Made by a program: the position numbers and the translations under genes. This document shows positions 35,318 to 43,925 of a stretch of DNA of 64,000 nt, piece after piece. The notes under the pieces were generated by a model, which did no database searches, was not told the DNA's origin, and was given only the letters and a program-made list of their open reading frames with translations. Source of the stretch: an uncultured Sphingomonadaceae bacterium. GTDB taxonomy: Bacteria > Pseudomonadota > Alphaproteobacteria > Sphingomonadales > Sphingomonadaceae. How positions within the stretch are numbered: position 1 is the first letter of the stretch; each line of letters starts with the position of its first letter. The stretch is taken from positions 62,001 to 126,000 of the forward strand of contig CAJXSN010000002.1 in the NCBI GenBank assembly GCA_913060895.1, written 5' to 3'.

Positions 35318-35529
35318 ACGAAGAACCCAAATGGCGCGTTCCTGTCGGCGTACTGCTAATCCTATTCGGATTAATTGTGTATGCTCTGGTTGTGGCCCGC
35401 TATGTGCCGCAATTCATCGCGGGCTGGCCCACCGTAGCCCAGAGTCTGGTGTATCTATTCTTCGGTCTGGCGTGGCTGTTGCCTCTCGGGCGCTTTCTGG
35501 CCTGGATGGAAACTGGCCACAAACGCTGA
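35314..35529 (+). CDS. DUF2842 small membrane protein
   Basis: 71 residues with two hydrophobic spans ('VGVLLILFGLIVYALVVARYV' in parts and 'SLVYLFFGLAWLLPLGRFL'). The ending 'GRFLAWMETG' is typical of DUF2842, a family largely confined to alphaproteobacteria. It overlaps the cyclo-ligase gene (ATGA), so is co-translated. Function unknown. Confidence 0.87.
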   Translation: MNEEPKWRVPVGVLLILFGLIVYALVVARYVPQFIAGWPTVAQSLVYLFFGLAWLLPLGRFLAWMETGHKR

Positions 35530-35662
35530 TTGCCGGGTATGTTAGTGAAGGCATGCCATTCCCCCTGAACACGCGCCGCACCACTCACCCTTTTGCTGTC
35601 ATCGTCATTGACGCCCGCCCGGCTTAGCGTAGGCACGCAAGCCTTGGGGCGATGGGGAATGC

Positions 35663-37144
35663 ATGACCAAAGAAACGCAGCGCGCGAGACAAACGCTTGC
35701 CGGTGGTCAACTGCCGACATTCGGCAAGCCTTCGTTTGGTACCAAGCTGGCGTTCGGCTTCGGATCGGCGGCCTTCGGGGTGAAGGACAGCGGCTTCAGC
35801 TATTTCCTGCTTTTGTTTTACGGTACGGTCGTCGGGCTTGAGCCGGGACTGGTCGGGCTGGCAATTCTGCTTGCACTGGTACTCGATGCAGTCAGCGACC
35901 CGCTGGTCGGTTACTGGTCGGACAATTTCCGGTCTCGCTGGGGACGGCGCCATCCATTTATGTATGCGTCGGCCCTGCCCGTTTCTTTCAGCTTTTTCCT
36001 TTTATGGAACCCGCCAGACTGGAGCCAGGGGGGCCTGTTTGTCTATCTGCTGTGCATCTCGGTCCTTATCCGCACTTTCATCACCTTTTACGAGACACCC
36101 AGCTACGCTTTGCTGCCTGAGTTGACGACCAATTACGAAGAACGCACTTCCATCCAGCTGTTCCGGACATTTTTCGCATGGGTCGGCGGCAATTTGCTGA
36201 CAGTGCTGATGTTCGGCGTGTTGCTCGTTCCCACAGAGCAATATTCCGACGGTATTCTCAACCATGAGGCCTACGCTACATTCGGTATTCTGGGTTCGTG
36301 CTTGATGTTTGTCGCCATCATGATCTCCTCTCTTGGCACGCATCACAGGATACCTGGCCTACGCCAACCGGGCCCTCCCAAACGCAAGACAGTGAGGCAG
36401 GTTTTCGGCGAGATTTCCGAAACGCTGCGCGACCGTAATTTCCTGATGCTGTTCTGGGCCTTTGTCATGAACTCAATCGCAGCGGGAATCGCTGCGTCAC
36501 TAGCGTTCATCATGCTTAGCTATTTCTGGGAGTTTACCGAATTCCAGCGGTTCATCTGGACTGCATCGGTATTCGTTTCGGCATTGGGCGCTCTGCTTCT
36601 GGCACCGCGCTTGGTGCGCCGTTTCGGGAAACGCCAAACAGTATTGAGCCTTGGCATCATTGCCTTCAGCATAGCGCCCATGCCTGTGGTGCTACGCCTG
36701 CTCGGCCTACTACCGGAAAATGGCGACCCGTTGCTTTTCCCATTGATTACCATAATCAATACCGTCGATCTGGCGATGATTATCGCCCTGCAGGGTACGA
36801 TGTATTCGATGATTGCCGATCTGGCGGAAAGTGGGGAGCTACGCACCGGGCGCCGCACAGAGGGCGTTTATTACGCCGCCGTGACCTTTACGCGCAAGAC
36901 CACAGCGGGCCTGGGCGTATTTGCTGGGGGTATGATGTTGTCTGCCATAAGTTTTCCTGATGGCGCAACGCCGGGGAGTGTCGATGCCGAAACCATCTGG
37001 TGGTTAGGTGCGCTGTATGCGCCTTCGCTATTAGTATTGTGGGCGACAATGCTGTTTGCCGTCAGCCGTTTTACCATCGATCGGGACCGCCATCAGGCAA
37101 ACGTGCGCGCGCTGGCCGCCGGAAACGACAAGCGCGCGCGATAG
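35663..37144 (+). CDS. MFS transporter, glycoside-pentoside-hexuronide (GPH) type
   Basis: 493 residues, about 12 spans. 'FGFGSAAFGVKDSGFSYFLL' and 'DAVSDPLVGYWSDNFRSRWG' with the following 'RRHPFMYASALP' are the GPH-family N-terminal signature, as in MelB-like sugar:cation symporters. The loop 'AALPVSFSFFLLW' region and the late 'RRTEGVYYAAVTFTRKTTAGLG' also fit. Substrate unknown. A strong 'ggggaa' precedes the ATG. It stands alone between DUF2842 and the convergent nitronate monooxygenase gene. Confidence 0.88.
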   Translation: MTKETQRARQTLAGGQLPTFGKPSFGTKLAFGFGSAAFGVKDSGFSYFLLLFYGTVVGLEPGLVGLAILLALVLDAVSDPLVGYWSDNFRSRWGRRHPFMYASALPVSFSFFLLWNPPDWSQGGLFVYLLCISVLIRTFITFYETPSYALLPELTTNYEERTSIQLFRTFFAWVGGNLLTVLMFGVLLVPTEQYSDGILNHEAYATFGILGSCLMFVAIMISSLGTHHRIPGLRQPGPPKRKTVRQVFGEISETLRDRNFLMLFWAFVMNSIAAGIAASLAFIMLSYFWEFTEFQRFIWTASVFVSALGALLLAPRLVRRFGKRQTVLSLGIIAFSIAPMPVVLRLLGLLPENGDPLLFPLITIINTVDLAMIIALQGTMYSMIADLAESGELRTGRRTEGVYYAAVTFTRKTTAGLGVFAGGMMLSAISFPDGATPGSVDAETIWWLGALYAPSLLVLWATMLFAVSRFTIDRDRHQANVRALAAGNDKRAR

Positions 37145-37158
37145 TTCGGTATTGTCGC

Positions 37159-38133
37159 TTAGGATGCGGCTTGCTTGTTCATCCGACCGAGTATTGCTTC
37201 TGCCTCGCTCATGATGCCGTCGATCAATTCTTTACATGTCGGAATATCATTTATCAGTCCGGCGACCATGCCGCAGCTCCACGCGCCCTTGTCCATATCC
37301 CCTTCCATCATGATCTTGGGGTAGACGCCTGCAACCTCGTCAATGATATCTTCGAACTTCAGGTCATCGCCCAAACGCTTTTCCTTCTCGATCAGACGCT
37401 CGACCGCTTCATTGGTCATCACCCGCTCCGTATTGCGCAAGGAACGCATCACAAGGCGCGTATCAAGCTCGCTGGCAGCAACGATGGCCTGCTTCACGTT
37501 CTCGTGCACAGGAGCTTCTTGTGTGGCGATAAAGCGGGTGCCCATGTTCATCCCCTGAGCGCCCATCGCCAGACTGGCGACGAGGCTACGCCCGTCGGCC
37601 ATACCGCCGCTGGAGACAAACGGTATTTCCAGTTCGTCCGCAGCGCAAGGCAGCAGGATAAAGTTCGGCACGTCGTCCTCGCCCGGATGACCTCCGCATT
37701 CGAAGCCGTCGACCGACACGGCGTCACAGCCGATGTCTTGTGCTTTGAGCGAATGTCGCACGCTGGTGCATTTATGGATTACCTTGATCCCGGCGTCTTT
37801 CAACGGGGGTAGAAGTTCCGAAGGATTGCGACCGGCGGTTTCCACCACCTTCACGCCGCCTTCGATGATTACCTTCACCAGCCCTGGATAATCAGGAGGT
37901 GTCAGCGTGGGCAGCAGGGTCAAATTCACCCCGAACGGCTTGTCCGTCATGTCGCGGCACTTGACGATTTCATTGGCCAGCTTCTCCGGCGTGCCCAATG
38001 TGAGGCCGGTAATAATGCCCAGCCCCCCTGCATTAGATACCGCGGCCGCCATTTCGGCAAAGCCGACAAAATGCATGCCACCCTGAATAATGGGATGCTG
38101 AATGCCGAACATTTCGGTGATGGCGGTTTTCAT
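37159..38133 (-). CDS. nitronate monooxygenase (2-nitropropane dioxygenase family)
   Basis: 324 residues. FMN-dependent TIM barrel: 'HPIIQGGMHFVGFAEMAAAV', 'NAGGLGIITG', 'FGVNLTLLP' and the family marker 'DGFECGGHPGEDD', then 'PFVSSGGMADGRSL' and 'MGTRFIATQEA'. Family members oxidise alkyl nitronates such as propionate 3-nitronate; many paralogues have other or unknown substrates. It is the only gene in the stretch to tRNA-Asp and probably has its own promoter. Confidence 0.88.
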   Translation of the reverse strand: MKTAITEMFGIQHPIIQGGMHFVGFAEMAAAVSNAGGLGIITGLTLGTPEKLANEIVKCRDMTDKPFGVNLTLLPTLTPPDYPGLVKVIIEGGVKVVETAGRNPSELLPPLKDAGIKVIHKCTSVRHSLKAQDIGCDAVSVDGFECGGHPGEDDVPNFILLPCAADELEIPFVSSGGMADGRSLVASLAMGAQGMNMGTRFIATQEAPVHENVKQAIVAASELDTRLVMRSLRNTERVMTNEAVERLIEKEKRLGDDLKFEDIIDEVAGVYPKIMMEGDMDKGAWSCGMVAGLINDIPTCKELIDGIMSEAEAILGRMNKQAAS

Positions 38134-38253
38134 AGATGCGTGTCCTTCCCTAAATCAGTTAGTCAGACCTTTGCCTTTCAAACGGCAAAGCTCAATGACC
38201 AATTTCATCTGTCTGGGGAAGAGTGCATCACCTATCCCGCAAAGCGAGAAAAG

Positions 38254-38330
<77 letters not shown>

Positions 38331-38540
38331 GCAATCGGCAGCACCGCTGCTCGGGAGCGGCGCAGTTAGGCCAGCCTCCGCAGCCTGTCAATGGCTCGAT
38401 AGCAGAGAGTTTGCGGGAAATTGTAATGATCGGCGACGGGATAAATCTTCGGCTGGAATTAACTATATCTTGGCGCTTTGGCTGCAAGCCGGTTTTGCAG
38501 GTCCGGGATCGCTCGGAAGACTGAAAAACGGGGATTTTTC

Positions 38541-38984
38541 ATGCGCCGATTTGTACTTGCCATAGGCCTGGCAGCGCTGGCCGCGACAGCAGTCGCCGCG
38601 CAACCCAATATCGCGATCGAACGATCCGTTTATATTGAACAAGAGGAAAAACAGAACGGACGCATCGTGCGTGCCCTGCAACCGGCCACCACATTGCAAA
38701 AAGGCGATCGCGTTGTCCTGATGCTGCGCTGGCGTTCACCGGGTCGCGGCAAAGATTTTGTGATGTCGAGCCGTCTCCCGCGCGACCTCGCCTTTCGCCG
38801 CAGCGGCGGGCAGAATGCGAAAGTATCGATCGATGGTGGGCGCAACTGGGGAAAACTGAACACATTACGAATCGGAAATCGCCGAGCCACGCCCGAAGAT
38901 GTGACGCATTTGCGCTGGCACGTCAGCGATGCCGATGCCGCGATCGGCCGCGGCGCAGTCAGCTTTGCGGCAGTTGTTCGTTAG
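38541..38984 (+). CDS. secreted protein of unknown function
   Basis: 147 residues from ATG 38541; the track start at 38478 reads through the leader. Clear Sec signal 'LAIGLAALAATAVAAQ'. The mature part has 'QPATTLQKGDRVVLMLRW' and 'KVSIDGGRNWGKLNTLRIG', compatible with a beta-sandwich adhesion-like or filament-related domain seen in uncharacterised sphingomonad proteins. No catalytic motif. It is convergent with the bkd E2 gene, three bases apart. Confidence 0.7.
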   Translation: MRRFVLAIGLAALAATAVAAQPNIAIERSVYIEQEEKQNGRIVRALQPATTLQKGDRVVLMLRWRSPGRGKDFVMSSRLPRDLAFRRSGGQNAKVSIDGGRNWGKLNTLRIGNRRATPEDVTHLRWHVSDADAAIGRGAVSFAAVVR

Positions 38985-38987
38985 ACC

Positions 38988-40283
38988 CTATCCCGAAACT
39001 ATCAGAACCGGCGTTTCGAGCAGCTTTTTCAGTGCCTGCACGAAACTGGCCGCATCATAGCCATCGACGACCCGGTGATCGCAACTGATAGAAATATTCA
39101 TCACCTTACGTTTCTCAATCCGCTCACCCCCCTGGCCGTCCGATACGAACATCGGCCGCTCGATGATCTTGTTCGGGCCGATTATGGCCACTTCGGGCCG
39201 GTTAATCACAGGCGTGGTAGCAATTCCGCCCAGCGGACCGAGTGAGGTGACCGTCAGCGTACCGCCGGTAAGTTCGTCCTTGGCCGCTTTGCCTGTCCGC
39301 GCCGCCTTTGCCAAACGGTTAATTTCACTGGCCATCTGCCAGACGTTCTTCGCCTGCGCATCCTGCAGCACGGGAACCATTAATCCAGCATCAGTCTGCG
39401 CAGCGATGCCCATCTGGACAGCACCATAACGCGTCACAATGCCAGCCTCGTCATCATAGCGGGCATTTATCATCGGGAACTCGGGCAGAGTCTTGCAGAT
39501 TGCGGTGATTATCAACGGCAAAATAGTCAGCTTAGGCTTGTCGCCCCGGCTGCTGTTCAGCTGCGCGCGCATTGCTTCCAGATCCGTCACATCGACTTCT
39601 TCGACATAGCTGAAGTGGGGTATATTGCGCTTTGACGCTGTCATGTTCTCGGCAATGCGGCGGCGCATTCCGATGACTTTCTTTTCTTCGTCGGGCCGCA
39701 CAGGAGCCGCACCGGAATAGCCGGCATTATAAGTCAAGAACTGGTCGAGGTCACCGTGCCGTACACGTCCATCCTCAGCCGGTTTGACCTGCCCCAGATT
39801 GATGCCCAATTCCTTCGCGCGCTTGCGCACGGCTGGGGTGGCCAGAACTTTGGCAGGCTCTTGGCGCTCTGGAATAGAAGATACAGGCTGGGCCGGTGCT
39901 GGATCAGGATCCGCGGCCATTGCATCATCAGCGTCGGATTGATCGGGTGTTTCGACCTCGATCCGCTCCTCAACTTCGACGGTCTTCGACGCCGGTGCCG
40001 GAACTTGCGCCGTGTGCTCGTTCACATCATCGGGCACTTTGCCCTCGATTTCCACAGTCACCAGCATTCCGCCGACGGAGATTATGTCACCTTCTTCTCC
40101 CGCGATCTCGGTCACCACGCCATCAACAGGGCTTTCGATGTCTATTGTCGCCTTGTCGGTCATCACGTCGACCAGATGCTGGTCTTCAGTTATCGTATCG
40201 CCGACCTTAACGTGCCACTCGACGATCTCCGCTTCGGCAACGCCTTCGCCCACATCGGGCATGTTGAAAATGAATTTCGCCAT
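38988..40283 (-). CDS. branched-chain 2-oxo acid dehydrogenase E2 (lipoamide acyltransferase)
   Basis: 431 residues. Lipoyl domain at 1-78 with the lipoylation lysine in 'VMTDKATIDIES'. A Pro/Ala/acidic linker follows, then the peripheral subunit-binding domain near 'LATPAVRKRAKELGINLG', and the catalytic domain ending in the active-site 'SCDHRVVDGYDAASF' (HxxxDG). It transfers the acyl group of decarboxylated branched-chain keto acids to CoA. Third gene of a minus-strand operon E1 alpha, E1 beta, E2. No dihydrolipoamide dehydrogenase (E3) is encoded in the window. Confidence 0.93.
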   Translation of the reverse strand: MAKFIFNMPDVGEGVAEAEIVEWHVKVGDTITEDQHLVDVMTDKATIDIESPVDGVVTEIAGEEGDIISVGGMLVTVEIEGKVPDDVNEHTAQVPAPASKTVEVEERIEVETPDQSDADDAMAADPDPAPAQPVSSIPERQEPAKVLATPAVRKRAKELGINLGQVKPAEDGRVRHGDLDQFLTYNAGYSGAAPVRPDEEKKVIGMRRRIAENMTASKRNIPHFSYVEEVDVTDLEAMRAQLNSSRGDKPKLTILPLIITAICKTLPEFPMINARYDDEAGIVTRYGAVQMGIAAQTDAGLMVPVLQDAQAKNVWQMASEINRLAKAARTGKAAKDELTGGTLTVTSLGPLGGIATTPVINRPEVAIIGPNKIIERPMFVSDGQGGERIEKRKVMNISISCDHRVVDGYDAASFVQALKKLLETPVLIVSG

Positions 40284-40289
40284 GTCGGA

Positions 40290-41357
40290 TTACTCTTTCA
40301 GAAGCCGGTCAATCGCCTCGCCGAGGCGGACGGGGCCGGGGAAATACGCCCATTCGAGGCTATGGGGATAGGGAGTGTCGAAGCCTGTTACGCGCTCGAT
40401 CGGGGCCTCTAGATGATAGAAGCAGCGCTCTTGCACCAGCGCGGAGAGCTCTGCGCCAAAGCCTGAGGTTCGAGTAGCCTCATGCACGATCATGCAGCGG
40501 CCAGTGCGCTTTACCGATGCCTCGATGGCTTCGATATCAAGCGGCACCATTGTGCGCAGATCGAGAATGTCTGCTTCAACACCCTTCGCCTCGCAGACGG
40601 CCTCGGCCACATGAACCATAGTGCCATAGGCGAGCACAGTCATCTGCTCTCCCTTGGTTACCTGTCGCGCCTTGCCCAGTGGAACTTTATAATATCCTTC
40701 CGGAACAATGCTGTCCTTATGCCGCTTCCAAGGCTCGACCGGGTTGTCGTAAAACCCGCTGAAGGGGCCGTTATAGATGCGTTTCGGCTCGAAGAAGATG
40801 ACCGGATCATTATCCTCGATGGCACTGATTAGCAGGCCCTTCGCATCGTACGGTGTGGCCGGAATGACCGTTTTCAGGCCGGACACATGGGTGAACAGCG
40901 ATTCCGGGCTCTGGCTGTGGGTCTGGCCGCCAAAAATACCGCCTCCGAACGGGCTCCGCACTGTCATAGGCGCAATATACTCACCCGCAGAGCGATACCG
41001 CAGGCGGGCCGCTTCGCTGATCAGCTGGTCCAATCCTGGATAAATATAATCGGCAAATTGAATCTCCGGGATCGGTCGCAGGCCGTATGCCCCCATGCCG
41101 ACTGCCACACCAATGATACCGCATTCATTGATTGGAGTGTCAAATACACGCGACTTGCCGTGCTTTTCCTGCAGCCCTGCAGTGCATCGGAACACACCGC
41201 CAAAATAACCGACATCCTCACCAAACACGACTGTATCGGGATCGCGCGCCAGCATAACGTCGAGCGCTTCGTTGATCGCTTCGATCATGTTGAGGCGGCG
41301 CTCACCACTTTCTTTATCGGCGGACTTCACTGAGTTTTTGGTTACAGTCTCGCTCAT
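40290..41357 (-). CDS. branched-chain 2-oxo acid dehydrogenase E1 beta
   Basis: 355 residues. Transketolase-like beta subunit: 'MIEAINEALDVMLARDPDTVVFGEDVGYFGG', here in parts, 'VFDTPINECGIIGVAVGMGA', 'YIAPMTVRSPFGGGIFGGQTH' and C-terminal 'MIVHEATRTSGFGAEL'. It forms the heterotetramer with E1 alpha encoded just upstream (ATGA overlap). An extra N-terminal tail of about 20 charged residues precedes the domain. Confidence 0.93.
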   Translation of the reverse strand: MSETVTKNSVKSADKESGERRLNMIEAINEALDVMLARDPDTVVFGEDVGYFGGVFRCTAGLQEKHGKSRVFDTPINECGIIGVAVGMGAYGLRPIPEIQFADYIYPGLDQLISEAARLRYRSAGEYIAPMTVRSPFGGGIFGGQTHSQSPESLFTHVSGLKTVIPATPYDAKGLLISAIEDNDPVIFFEPKRIYNGPFSGFYDNPVEPWKRHKDSIVPEGYYKVPLGKARQVTKGEQMTVLAYGTMVHVAEAVCEAKGVEADILDLRTMVPLDIEAIEASVKRTGRCMIVHEATRTSGFGAELSALVQERCFYHLEAPIERVTGFDTPYPHSLEWAYFPGPVRLGEAIDRLLKE

Positions 41358-42670
41358 TGTTTGGGGAGCCCTTCGGGAAACTTGGTTTCGCGCTCATGGA
41401 TCGCCTGCTCGGCCTGCTCCTGCAGATGCCAGGGCAGTTCCTCAAATACATCCTCGAACATGGTGTGGAAGGGATGATGCAGACCATGGCCAAGAATGCC
41501 GTTCTTCTCGGCCTCCTTGGTCGTCTTTTTGACCAGATCGACGCATTCGACATCAAGCGCCGCCTGCCGTTCTTCGTCCCACTCGCCCAGCGCAATCAGA
41601 TGTTTTTTCAAACGGTTGATTGGATCGCCCAGCGGCCACTCCTCGCGCTCTTCGGCACTGCGATAGCCACTCGGATCGTCGGAAGTTGAGTGGCCTTCCG
41701 CCCTGTAGGTGAAGAATTCGATCAATGTCGGCCCAGCATTGGCCCGTGCCCGGTCGGCAGCCCATTTTTCAGCAGCATAGCATGCTAGGGGGTCGTTGCC
41801 ATCGACCCGCAGGCTGGCAAGGCCGTAGCCGAGACCCCGCGCCGCAAACGTCGTCCGCTCTCCGCCGGCAAATCCGCTGAAACTGGAAATTGCCCACTGG
41901 TTGTTAATCACATTCAGGATGACCGGTGCATTATATACCGTGGCGAAGGTACAGGCAGAATGGAAGTCGCCCTCGGCCGTACTGCCTTCACCCACCCATG
42001 TCGCGGCGATCCGGCTGTCACCCTTGATCGCCGATGCCATCGCCCAGCCCACTGCTTGCGGAGTTTGCGTAGCCAGATTGCCAGAAATGGTGAAGAAGCT
42101 GTGCTTGCGACTGGAATACATAATCGGCAGCTGGCGGCCTTTCAGCTTGTCACCCTTGTTCGAGTATATCTGGTTGATCATCTCGATCAGCGGATATCCA
42201 CGTGCAATCAGAACGCCCTGCTGGCGATAGCTGGGGAAGACCATATCATCGCCGGCCAGCGCCATAGCAGTTGAAACGCTGGTCGCTTCTTCACCAGTGC
42301 ACTTCATGTAAAAGCTGGTCTTGCCTTGGCGCTGGCCACGGAACATCCGCTCGTCAAAAGCGCGAACCAATGCAAAATGGCCGAGCATTTCACGCAAGGT
42401 ATCGGGAGTCAATTTTGGGTCCCAAGGCCCATGTGCTTTGTTGTCCTCACCCAAGACACGGATCAGATCGTGAGCGAGTGGTGCAGTCTCTTTCGCTTCA
42501 CATACTTCGTCGGGCCGTATCTGAGCGCCCGCTTCGGGAATATCCAGATGGCTATAATCAACCGTATCGCCGGGCCGATAATGTGGTTCGGGGACATGGA
42601 GAGTTAGGGAAGGTTTATTCTGCCCTGCATTTCCCTGTGTCGAAGCCGCGTCTTTGGGCCTGTCGGCCAT
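41354..42670 (-). CDS. branched-chain 2-oxo acid dehydrogenase E1 alpha
   Basis: 438 residues. The TPP motif 'WVGEGSTAEGDFHSA...NNQWAIS' is intact. The phosphorylation-loop region 'TYRAEGHSTSDDPSGYRS' marks the branched-chain or pyruvate E1 alpha family, and the overall similarity is to 2-oxoisovalerate dehydrogenase. First gene of the operon. It decarboxylates keto acids from valine, leucine and isoleucine. An unusual N-terminal extension of about 60 Pro/Asp-rich residues before the catalytic domain is normal for this long bacterial type. Confidence 0.93.
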   Translation of the reverse strand: MADRPKDAASTQGNAGQNKPSLTLHVPEPHYRPGDTVDYSHLDIPEAGAQIRPDEVCEAKETAPLAHDLIRVLGEDNKAHGPWDPKLTPDTLREMLGHFALVRAFDERMFRGQRQGKTSFYMKCTGEEATSVSTAMALAGDDMVFPSYRQQGVLIARGYPLIEMINQIYSNKGDKLKGRQLPIMYSSRKHSFFTISGNLATQTPQAVGWAMASAIKGDSRIAATWVGEGSTAEGDFHSACTFATVYNAPVILNVINNQWAISSFSGFAGGERTTFAARGLGYGLASLRVDGNDPLACYAAEKWAADRARANAGPTLIEFFTYRAEGHSTSDDPSGYRSAEEREEWPLGDPINRLKKHLIALGEWDEERQAALDVECVDLVKKTTKEAEKNGILGHGLHHPFHTMFEDVFEELPWHLQEQAEQAIHERETKFPEGLPKQ

Positions 42671-42767
42671 AGAATTCTCTCCCGCTGCCCGCCCATAAAG
42701 ACGGACGCAATATTTCTTCCATGCGCATTTTTATTGCGCGCGGGGCGGCGGGTCAAGGTTTGTGGAC

Positions 42768-43712
42768 TTAAACCGCCACAGGTGCTTTTATAGGAGCTTG
42801 CGGAGCGTAGTCATGGACCGCAAAATCCTCAATCGTATAGCCGAAGATGGTGTCCGGCCTTCGTACTATCTCAAGCGTCGGATGGCCTCGAGGTTCCCGT
42901 GCCAGCTGCTCTTCGACCAGATCAGCGTGATTGAGATATAAATGCGTGTCGCCGGCCATCCATACCAGTTCCCCTGGCTGGAGATCGGTCTGCTGCGCAA
43001 TCATGCGCTGTAACAATGCAGCCGACCAGAGGTTGAACGGCAGGCCCAGCGCCACATCACAGCTGCGCTGATACAGCACCATGTTTAACCGGGCACAGTC
43101 ACCCTTTCCGGCAACGTGAAACTGATAGGTCTTGTGACACGGCGGGAGCGCCATCCGGTCCAGCTCGGCCACGTTCCACCCTTCAATGATATGACGACGG
43201 CTACCGGGATTGTGGCGCAGGCTCTCGACTACCTGCGCCACTTGATTGATGCTTTCACCAGGTTCGTAAGTACCATCCTTGCGATAGCGCCATGTCGGCC
43301 AATCCGTCCATTGTTTGCCGTAAACAGGCCCCAGATCGCCCCACTTTGCAGCAAATGTCTCGTCATCGGCAATCCGTTGAACGAATGTGTTCAGTGCAAT
43401 GTCCCGACCCGTTTCCCGGACGTAGCGCGCATGCGGCCATTCGTTCCAGATCTTCACGCCCTGGAGCACCAGTGGACGGATGTTTGTATTGCCAGTCAGA
43501 AACCACAGCATCTCGCGCGTGGCGGTTTTCCAATAAACACGTTTGGTTGTAAGCAGCGGCATCACTCCGCTTGCAAGATCAAACCGCAACTGCGTCCCGA
43601 ATACTGAACGGGTCCCTATGCCAGTGCGATCGACCCGCTCGTCGCCGTCACGCCAGATACGCTCCATAAGGTCGAGATACTGCTGTTCGGGATGGTGCGC
43701 TTCTGTCTTCAT
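42768..43712 (-). CDS. thyA: thymidylate synthase
   Basis: 314 residues from ATG 43712 (a GTG lies one codon earlier). Reductive methylation of dUMP to dTMP with methylene-THF. The dUMP-binding arginine region 'DRTGIGTRSVFG', catalytic cysteine 'ALPPCHKTYQF', 'QRSCDVALGLPFN' and 'GDTHLYLNH' are all present. It is longer than the 264-residue E. coli enzyme through an insertion around 'IADDETFAAKWGDLGPVYG', as in the longer ThyA class. Located 97 bases upstream of the bkd operon. Confidence 0.95.
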   Translation of the reverse strand: MKTEAHHPEQQYLDLMERIWRDGDERVDRTGIGTRSVFGTQLRFDLASGVMPLLTTKRVYWKTATREMLWFLTGNTNIRPLVLQGVKIWNEWPHARYVRETGRDIALNTFVQRIADDETFAAKWGDLGPVYGKQWTDWPTWRYRKDGTYEPGESINQVAQVVESLRHNPGSRRHIIEGWNVAELDRMALPPCHKTYQFHVAGKGDCARLNMVLYQRSCDVALGLPFNLWSAALLQRMIAQQTDLQPGELVWMAGDTHLYLNHADLVEEQLAREPRGHPTLEIVRRPDTIFGYTIEDFAVHDYAPQAPIKAPVAV

Positions 43713-43825
43713 CACTGACTATAATAGCGGGTAAATGTCCACTTGCCACCCTGCCGAGCCCAACCTATATGCACGCGCCTTGCCTCGACCCGCATTGCTT
43801 CAGGGCGAAACGGGACCGACACGGT

Positions 43826-43902
43826 CGGGGAGTAGCTCAGCCTGGTAGAGCACTGTCTTCGGGAGGCAGGGGCCGGAGGTTCGAATCCTCTCTCCCCGAC
43901 CA
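43826..43902 (+). tRNA. tRNA-Pro (anticodon CGG)
   Basis: 77 bases: acceptor CGGGGAG/CTCCCCG, D-arm TAGCTCAGCCTGGTAGAGC, anticodon loop TTCGGGA flanked by CTGTC/GGCAG, T-arm GGTTCGAATCC, encoded CCA. It borders the polysaccharide locus. Confidence 0.97.
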
Positions 43903-43925
43903 ATTTCCTTATTGCGCTGACAGAC

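Noticed and set aside
43712-43903. 63-aa minus ORF 'MVGERGFEPPAPASRR...'
   Set aside because: It is the reverse reading of tRNA-Pro, a well-known false protein pattern.
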